This document shows positions 55,671 through 64,000 of a DNA stretch of 64,000 nt, piece by piece (within the stretch, counting starts at the first letter, position 1; every line of letters begins with the position of its first letter). This DNA is from Dermatemys mawii. Its lineage: Eukaryota; Chordata; Testudines; Dermatemydidae. Below the pieces are notes generated by a model. The model was not told the DNA's origin. It did not search any database and saw only the letters and a list, made by a program, of their open reading frames with translations. The position numbers were made by a program, and so were the translations under genes. The stretch is from contig ML677343.1 of NCBI GenBank assembly GCA_007922305.1, forward strand, positions 31,117,987 to 31,181,986, in the 5' to 3' direction.

Positions 55671-56104
55671 ATGTATTGATATGATCATTCTGCACATTTG
55701 TAAGCGGCTAACTTTATCTTTTTTGGGAGATCTTATTCATTAGTGTGTTGAAACATGTTCATAATCTTTTTTTTTTATGCATGAGAGAGCGAGATGTTTT
55801 GGCTTGTCATTTTAAACTTTGGTTCAGCAGGTGAAATCACATTAATAAGATTAGGTTAACAAAATTGTTCAGTTTGGATGCTGTTGGCTTCTAAATGAAG
55901 AATTACAGGAAGTCTATGAATGGTAATAATGCTGCTGGATTTCATCAGTTTTAAGGGCGGTAAAATTTTGTGACTAGAAAGGTTAATAGTATCTCTTGAA
56001 TCATTTGCCAATCATATTTAGGTGGCTCTTGCTCTACGTATGTTCCTGCAGATAAATTTGTAAGTTTCTAAAAAACTGATCTTTTTGTCTCCTCTCCTCC
56101 TTAG
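55671..56104. other. BANP intron 3, 3' end
   Basis: Unique sequence ending in a long pyrimidine tract (TTTTTGTCTCCTCTCCTCC) and TTAG acceptor. Confidence 0.5.
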
Positions 56105-56304
56105 TCGTTCCTGTATTCCATTAACCAGACAATATGCCTACGACTGGATAGCATTGAGGCAAAGCTGCTGGCACTAGAGGCTACCTGCAAATCATTGGAA
56201 GAGAAATTGGACCTCGTCATGAACAAACAGCATAGCCCTATCCAAGTCCCCATGGTGGCGGGTTCTCCTCTTGGTGCTACACAAACGTGTAATAAAGTGC
56301 GATG
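56105..56304 (+). CDS. BANP: BANP exon 4 (residues 56-121, coiled coil)
   Basis: The acceptor is CTCCTTAG|TC and the donor GATG|GTAAGA. The 200-nt exon is in phase with exon 3 and reads SFLYSINQTICLRLDSIEAK, LLALEATCKSLEEKLDLVMN and KQHSPIQVPMVAGSPLGATQ then TCNKVR, ending two bases into the next codon. The heptad-like SIEAKLLALEATCKSLEEKL segment is the N-terminal coiled coil, expected to mediate self-association. It closely matches the vertebrate BANP sequence. The remaining coding exons, including the BEN domain, are outside the window. Confidence 0.93.
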
Positions 56305-56810
56305 GTAAGAAAATAACAGGCCAGTTATCAGTATACCAATGTACTTTTTCAATACTATCCCAAATCCATCCCTCTGGCAGTATAAAGCTCTGCAGCTTTA
56401 TGTATACCTGTCAGGAGGTTGGTATTTTGGTTAGAATGTAGACTTAATTAATCTTGAAGGCAATTTCTATGCCAGTTCATGATATTGCTTCTATTTAGAC
56501 TGAGACTAAACATATCACATTTGTCCATGGAAGGCTTGGAACTATTTCCACATTTCGTTTTGATTTAAACCAGACTGATTCATCCTTCCTTTGGAAAAGT
56601 TGCATCAAATATTAGATGTGTTTTTTTATCTTTTCTTTATTTTGTATTAACATTTCTAGTTAATGTGTTTATTGATTGTTTAGGATATATCATTTTAATC
56701 ACTTCTCATTTTACTTTTATCTACTATAAATTAAACAGAATTGCTTAGTTACATGTGCTTTTCCCTTAAAGTTCTCAGTAGAATAATATATAGTGTTTAT
56801 TTCTCAGATA
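56305..56810. other. BANP intron 4, 5' end
   Basis: Unique AT-rich sequence; nothing recognised. Confidence 0.45.
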
Positions 56811-57670
56811 GAATCATAGAGGTTAGAGATGGAAAATACCTATTAGATCATCTCATCCATTTCACTGCAACTGCAGACTTGGCCTACAATACATTGACTT
56901 GTGCATTGTCTAGTATGGTTTTAAATGTCTGAAGCATTGGGTAGTTCACCTCTTCACTTTGAGGATTCATCTACTCTAATAGATTTGACTATCAAAGGGT
57001 TTTGTGCAGTGATGAGCCTAATTTTTCCCCATTCGTAATTTCATTCAGTTTTCCTAGATATGCTCACATAAATAATTTGACCTAAATAATTAATCTTTAT
57101 CCTTGTTTACGTCTTTGTAATATTTATAAAGTGTTTTCATAGGCTATATCCTCCTTGTCAATTTGTAGCCAAGATACACATATTTAACTTTGCCTTCATA
57201 AGTCAATTTTTCCAGCCTCTGATCATTTTCATTACTCTTCTCTGATCTCCGAGTTTCTCATATTTTTTTGACATACAGTACTTAGAAATAAACACAATAT
57301 TCTAGGTGCACTAAAGCCTTATTTAAAAAAAAGCTGTTACCTCCTGGCTTCATACTGTGAGGCCCATGAATGTACAGGTTAAAAAACAACAACTTTGTCC
57401 ATCTTTTACTGCCATGTTGAACTGCAAATATCTGTCTAATTTGCTGGCCAGTGTCATGTCTGGCTCCCCTTAAGCATTACTACTTTATAAATAAATATGT
57501 CTTTCAGATTATATTTCCCTGAAGCATGCATGCTTACATTTTTATATTTCTGTCCTGAGAGGTGTTCACAGCTAACCTCAATTTAGTAATGGCATTTTAA
57601 CGTGCTGTTTACACCTTCAGTTCATTAATGAAGTTGCTAAACCAGACTGGGCTTAGTACTGATACCTTAA
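56811..57670 (-). mobile_element. Diverged CR1 LINE 3' end
   Basis: It starts AGATAGAATCATAGAGGTTA (reversed CR1 terminus). Later landmarks are GTTTTAAATGTCTGAAGCA, CATTACTCTTCTCTGATCTC (CR1 CTCTTCTCTGGACTCT) and GTTGCTAAACCAGACTGGG. It is longer but more diverged than the other copies. Confidence 0.55.
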
Positions 57671-57674
57671 AAAC

Positions 57675-57990
57675 CCCCCATAGATTGAGATATTTTACAG
57701 TCAGAAAGAACCATTATGATCATGTAATCATTCTTTCTTACTGCATAACACAAGCCATATAATTTTGCCCAGTAATTCCTGTATTGAGCCCAATAACTTG
57801 TTGTGGAAGTAGAGTATATATTTTAGAAAGACTTATAGTCTTGATTTAAAGACTTCAAATAATGGATGTTTCTTGGTAAACTATTTCAGTGGTTCAAATG
57901 CATCTCTTATTTCTAGTTTGAATTTGTGTAGACTTCATCTTCAACTTTAATCTACATCTAGATAGTGTGCTGATCACACTCAACTCAAGT
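57675..57990 (-). mobile_element. CR1 LINE 3' end, second copy
   Basis: AGAAAGAACCATTATGATCA, CTGCATAACACAAGCCATA, AGAAAGACTTATAGTCTTG, TTTCTAGTTTGAATTTGTG. These are conserved words of a CR1 subfamily related to the 44766 fragment. It directly follows the previous CR1. Confidence 0.65.
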
Positions 57991-60900
57991 GACTGCTTTG
58001 GGAGCAGTTGAGTACCCAGTACTTTTGAAAAACAGGCTGCTTATTTAAGTAGCTAAATATGAAGTTTTGAATCTAACTTTAGGCACCCTTTAAAAAACAT
58101 ATTGACCTCTGCTGCTTTACTGGCAATAGAAGTTACTCATGGGGGATCCATAAGGATTGTCAGGATTATTTTTTCTTTGAAACAGGTACCTCATAATTGT
58201 CTATGATCTTAAGAAATAATTGTCAGCAGTAGGTAATTCCCTTAATAACTAAGCTGCATCTATCAGTCCGTGGACTTGAATGGCAGATACTGAAATGTAT
58301 GTTAAAACATTCCAAGTATCGATTCACCTGCTCTTTATCATTATCTATTGTTACAGGGACTTCCTTTCTATTATTCAAACTATTTATATATATATATGTT
58401 TTTGTTATATACAGGTTTTTAGAATGGAATTCAGGGTCCTGTATATAATTTCAAATTGCCCCCTTATACACTTTATACTCAAAGTATACATTTAAAAGAT
58501 TTATTCACAAGTATGTGACCTGGTCAGGAACCTATTGATGGATGTCCAGTGAGCATTATCCTTCATCAGTAGGTTATTCTAATTATACTGTTTTAATTCT
58601 CTAATGGATTTAGTGTTCAGCCTGAAGCTGCGTTCTCTCTCTGGGCCATGCATGCCTGCTGTAGCCATTCCTATGAAGCTTAGCAGTTAATCTCTCACTT
58701 TAGGATTTCAGATTTTTGTGACTTTTTTTTTTCTGGTAGTCTGAAAACATTTTAGGTAATGAGGCCCCCGTCACCCTGCTTCACGTATACTTTTCAGTAT
58801 TATAACTGAAGTAAATGATCTTAAATACTTTGTGCATTTGTTATTAAATACCAGAGAGAATGGATTCCCGAGTCAATGATTTCCAGCTAGTGTTTGACTA
58901 ACTAAAAGCTAATAGCTTCTTTGCTGCTAAGGGCAGAAGGTAGGGGGAAAGAGAGAGATGGTATAGCTGTCTCAGTATGTTTAAAGAATTCAGTTTGTTT
59001 TTTTCTATTTGGTAGAATTACTTTTGTCCTTTGATTTTAATTAAAGATATTTAGCATGATACCCAACAAACAGAAGCATTCCCTCCATTAATTATTTTTA
59101 TTAAATATAAGTGACAGATATAGTACATCAACTTAACAAAGTTTTAAATTTTTGACAGCAAGTAATAAATTGTTAGGAATATCTTCAGCATTGTTGTCAA
59201 GAAAACATTGACTTTCCCTGAAGTTCAGTTCAATTTCTGAGCTATATAACCAAAAAGAAAAATAGGAGTGTATTCTCAAAGGACACATGTATTTAACTTA
59301 CAGATCATTTCTGCTTTAACAAAGCTTCTGGAGAGTAGGTGAAGAGCTGTCAGCTAAATACCAGAGACTCATTCACTTTGAAAGGATTCAGACCTGGTTC
59401 TGAGGCAGCCCAGCTTTGTTAATAGTTGGCTCAGTTTCACTGTGATATGATGTATCACTGAATTCCATATCTCTCATCTCATAGAAACTGGTTCCACTTG
59501 TTGATTATTTCTAATTAAAAACCTGCATTGACTGTTCTATTGTAGAACTCTCTCTTTATCTTCTCCCCCTCCTTAAAACACTGATGGCGGTGGAGAACTG
59601 CCAACTTCAGTTGGCAATTCAGACACAGATTTACAGATTCTAGACCTTAATGAGATCCTTCAACCCCTTTCTCCTCCTTCTGCCATTACACTAATACCAG
59701 TTCTACCATTGTAAAAGAACTATTATGTGCAGCTAGAAGAGCTTTGTCAACCAGGTGGTGTTACACTTCACAAAAATATCTCAGTTGTGCGCCAACAGTG
59801 CAGACTTTCCCTTTTCTTTAAGGTTGTGATATCTCTTCTTTCCCCCCAAGCAACTTTGAATGTTGTTTATGTATTTTATTTGGTGATTAGCCGCTTTTAT
59901 TAATGTGATACAGACTTGCCATAATCAAGGTTCATTTGTTACAATATGGTATGTAGTAGAGTGTATACATTATAAATTCACACACCAATTTTATTGCTCT
60001 GTGATATTTTGCTATTTTAAAATACTTGTTATATAAATGTATTCCCTAAGGTATGTTGGTTTCAAGTGAGTCTAGGCCATCTTGTATTGAGAACAAGGGT
60101 GACGTGGATATTTTTTTTCCTGAGTCACCTTGTGGTCGGATCTGACAGCTATAGTCAAGCAGCAGAGTTCATAGCTAAGCATCCTAGATCAGACCATCCT
60201 AGGTTATGATTAGGAATGTCATACTACCTGCTTCTGCTGCAGAGATCAGAACAAAATTACACAAGGCTTGTTTGTAAGATTGAGTGATATAATCTGGCTA
60301 TGCAACTGATGTTTTATAGAGCCAGGAGTCTCAATTATGTAAAAATTGGCAGTTTTGAAGCTCAACTCTCTATTGTTTTCCCTAGTAAGCTTAACGTGCT
60401 GATTTATTGGAATAACTCATGCTTTCCTCTTTTTTTTTAAATGCCAATGTGTGGTTTCTAAGTTTTTTAAATTTTCATTAGGGAAATGAAGCAGACGTTT
60501 CAAGGATATTTGCAATAAATCACAGACCTCGCTACATTATTAGCTTTCAGAGCAGAAATTTGTTGCATTCAGCATCTGAATCTGATTTCTATCTTTATTA
60601 AGCATAGGAGAATTAATATCAGGGTAGAACTTTTCCAACATTGTTTCTTGGTTTTTATTTTTTATTTTGATATTCTTGAAGATTTGCTGACACCTCTTGG
60701 GAAAACTACAAAATATGAAAAATGACTATTTCACGTGCTTTTGGTGTTTTCACTAAATACATTGCATAAAAGCTGAAGTCTTGTTCCCACGGTTGCTTTG
60801 CTCCTCTTAATTCCCACCTGATGTCATGAAACTCTATGACATACCAACTAACTGCAGTGGAGATGGATTTGATTTTACTCTAAAAGATTATAGTCTTGGG

Positions 60901-62403
60901 TCGCAAACAAGCTGCATGAACAGGTGGAGTCTTGAAAAACAAAAAAGGTTAATCTTCAGAACTCTTAGAAAGGAGCAGATAAAGAAGTCACAGACAATCT
61001 GACACACAAGGGGAGTTCTTTCTAAGCAGAATGTTATTGAGTTTTCCATGAGATATTGGTAGTTTTTTTTAAAAGGGACTTAAGATGGTAAATAAACAAA
61101 AGTAAGGCTTGCGATCATTAAAACTTAATAAAAGAGACTTCAAAAAGATTTTCTGAATGCTTAGTGACTGCTGTTTAATAATATGTGGTTTTCAACCTTA
61201 TGTATGAAGCCAGGAATATGATGGTTCCATAATATTACTGTTAATATTAATTAATCCCTCCCCCACGTTTTCCCCCTCAAAATTAGTGGAATAGAAAGAT
61301 GTTCTTAGGCTATATACAAAATTGTGTTTAACTGTATAGAGCCTTAAAATAGCCAAGAACAGTAGTACAGTAATGTAATAAATATCTTATTAGTAGGAGA
61401 ATGTGTATTGTTTTGGTGTTCTGAGTCTTGTCTTGTCTGATGTCGTTCAGCCTCTTACTTACTCTGTCCAGATCTGACTGGCTCTGTGTCTCTGCCTTCA
61501 TCATTTTTCTGTAGTATGGCCATCAGCAATCCCTTACTTTTGAGGTAACATGCAACCAAACTTTCAATAGCTCCCATAAGATTAATGGAGAATTTAAGGT
61601 AGTTCTTTCAGTTCGCTGTAGTACAACACTTGATATCACTTAAATGCAACCTCAAACAGAAAGCTGCAAACTTGGAACATGTTCAGACAGAAGAGAGTTG
61701 GTTCATAGATTTACTACCTAAATATATGGACCTGATAGTGCAATATATGAACTCATGTTCTTATATATTTTAGAACATTTTCCCTGGAAAAATTCAACCT
61801 AGTTACAGCATTTTTATTTTTTTTTTTGGTTAGCATCCTGGTGTTATCCAGTTTATCAGGTGGGTTAACTAGGTAAAAGCTATTAAAATGAATGGCTTCC
61901 AATCATACAGTGAAAAAAATCAGTCCATTACTAATTGTAGTTTACCAAGATTTCCTTCTCTTTACCTGTTACCAAAGTGCTGTTCACACTGTAAGACTGA
62001 AGGCCTATATTACTTTATCATAATGAAATCTTGGTATTTGCCATTAACTTGGTACCAACACCTCTTCCCATTCCTCAGAGTGTCCAATCAGTAGATCAGA
62101 TTGCCCAGCATGTGTGATTGAGCTCTTTGAGTTGGTCAGCCCTGTTGCTGTGAGCTTGGATGAGAAGTGGAGAAAGTTCTCTGTTCTCTTTGTGGTGATG
62201 GTGGGGAGTCTGCTTTGTATCTGAAATTTGACACACACCTAGACTGCGTGTGGTTGATTCTTTATCATAGGGGCTTCTAGTTAATTGGTAAATGATGCTG
62301 ACCACTGATTAAAAATCAACATTGTAGTTTTATGTTTTTCTGTACAGAACATGGACTTCAAGGCTAAATGCATTGCTCACCATTGCCAAAAAATCTCAAG
62401 TGA
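57991..62403. other. BANP intron 4, mostly unique
   Basis: AT-rich sequence without recognisable exons, RNA genes or clear repeats. The next BANP coding exon was looked for by its expected protein and not found. Confidence 0.5.
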
Positions 62404-62412
62404 CATCCATGA

Positions 62413-62454
62413 CTTTAGTTAGTCTTTAAGGTGCCACAGGACTCTTTGTCACTT
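62413..62454 (+). mobile_element. Extremely truncated Penelope-like insertion
   Basis: Only the last about 40 bases of the tail are present (TTTAGTTAGTCTTTAAGGTG then CCACAGGACTCTTTGTCA), identical to the 3' end of the 39-kb element. CATCCATGA flanks it at 62404-62412 and 62455-62463. Confidence 0.7.
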
Positions 62455-62463
62455 CATCCATGA

Positions 62464-64000
62464 ATTGGGAGATTTGCTCATGTTGACAAAGGAAGGGGTG
62501 TTGTGCCACCTTTTAAAAATGGAATTACTCTCCAAAAACTCTCCTCCAGCATACCATGTAGGTAGGGCCTGTCAATTTACATTTTTCCCCCCAAAAAGCA
62601 GTGTTTGTAGCTTTTGACTAAGGTTGCTAAATAGAAAACAAATGGGGCATGACACAGTTCCACCACTAGGTGGGATATGCAAACATGTTTTTATATGAGA
62701 TGGTGTTTGTCCTCTAGTCAAGTAAAATCTGTCAACAGGGTGGGTTAGGTTTTGATTAATAGGATTTATTCTTCTAAAATGTGTCGCCAGTGTTCCAACT
62801 GGAATGCCTTTTGGCTTTGGATTTCCCCAGTTCAAGGAATTCAAGAATTATATTTCTGGACACGTTTCTTTTTGTTTTCTAGTTGTTTTGTATTCCAATG
62901 ATATGGAAAATTAAAAGCTAAGAGAGAGATTAATTTAAATGGATTTGCAAAGCACTGCAGCAAGTAAACATAATTAGTGTACGGTTGTAATTCAGGAATA
63001 CGATAAAAGAATGTAAGATAAATTGCTGCATCGAAGGTCTTTACTACAAAACAAAGGATGAAAAAAAAAATCCAGTCTATAGAAACAGAATTACAACTAG
63101 ACTCCTAAGAAAAAAGTAATTAAGCTATATATAATATGAAAAAATATATTTTCTGTCAACTACAATAGGAGCAACTAGCCTTACACACATGCTTATGTGC
63201 TTTGCTGGACTGGCGCCTGTAGCATCAGTAAACTAACAAATGTAGCTCCCAGACCTCTGCAATGCTCAGTCAACAGCACTGGTGTACAAACATAGCTATT
63301 TTAACTTAAATTGCTATGGGCCCAAATCTGTAGCTCCAACCTACACAGAGTTCCTTTTAAAAATCAGAAGGATTTTTGCATGAAAATCAGCTCCTGAAAG
63401 GGCATGATTGTTCAACCCTCCTGTGAACAGTTCTTAATCACGCAAGTCATCCCACTGATGTTCATGCATGGGAACAGATTGGTTGATTGGGTCTATGATC
63501 TGTGCTGAACAAAATCCATCTTGTTCATTTTAGGTCTGTTCGCAAAATGGGGGAATAAAGCCAGTATTGCAAAATGGAAAAGGACTATTTTCAGTATATC
63601 TCCAAGTTTCCAGAATGTTATAAAAATAAAATGGGAAAACCTTCAGTACTATATAATGTCTTGTTTTTTAAAGATAAATTATATTTTTCATAATGAAGTA
63701 TACCTTAAAATAATTTTCATATTAAAATATTAAACTATTAAAAAATACAGAGTAACTCCTGCAATTTAGGCTGGTAATACTGAAATGACTTTGGAAGAGA
63801 AGGAAATTAGTGATTATGTCCTTAGAATTGCAGCGGTTCCTTGGAGGAATTTAATGCATATTTGTTTCTGTGATATTCCATGCCAGGGGAAATACTGTGG
63901 CTCCTAATAAAAAGGGATGGATGAAAATCCAAAAACACTGCACTAGTAGCACAGTCATTCTTGGGAAGATGATCGCATATTTGACAATGCTGCTGGAATG
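62464..64000. other. BANP intron 4, to window end
   Basis: AT-rich; no exon or clear repeat. The window stops inside the intron. Confidence 0.45.

Overview
This is vertebrate nuclear DNA. The long open-reading-frame noise, AT-rich unique sequence and dense interspersed repeats fit a large animal genome. The repeat set points to a turtle, probably cryptodiran: a tRNA-derived SINE with a CR1-like tail (tortoise Pol III/SINE type), 5'-truncated CR1 LINEs, Penelope-like elements, and many hAT- and Harbinger-type MITEs. The lineage call rests on recognising families by eye, not on a database search.

The one host gene I can support is BANP (BTG3-associated nuclear protein, also called SMAR1), on the + strand. 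A CpG island at about 18.1-18.56 kb carries its likely promoter and a non-coding first exon with a donor at 18345/18346. Three coding exons follow, with consensus AG/GT borders and matching phases: 47787-47939 (start codon at 47870), 50789-50883 and 56105-56304. They encode residues 1 to about 121, including an N-terminal coiled coil. The BEN domain and the rest of the protein lie beyond the right edge. Intron 1 is about 29 kb, and the window ends in the intron after 56304.

The promoter holds recognisable motifs: three ZNF143/THAP11-type ACTACAnnTCCCA sites, an NRF1-like site, a YY1-like site and a CGCG element (TCTCGCGAGG). The CGCG element is the motif that BANP protein itself is known to bind, so the gene may regulate itself.

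Most of the rest is transposon history, often nested with readable target-site duplications (TSDs). Main examples: (i) 38561-41576, a solo LTR (5-bp TSD AAGGG) split by a Penelope-like element (14-bp TSD) whose RT/GIY-YIG frame has one in-frame stop; (ii) 27649-31391, a two-gene Harbinger transposon with both genes decayed; (iii) about 11068-14150, a second Harbinger-type element whose Myb/SANT gene is split by a solo LTR at 12839-13500; (iv) 36568-38161, a hAT element holding a smaller DNA transposon; (v) about 51050-53400, an L2-like LINE holding two later insertions; (vi) 53809-55670, a ZBED-type hAT with an inverted second copy of its 3' end.

No host gene was recognised between 1 and 17.9 kb. 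No RNA genes, CRISPR arrays or viral coding genes were seen.
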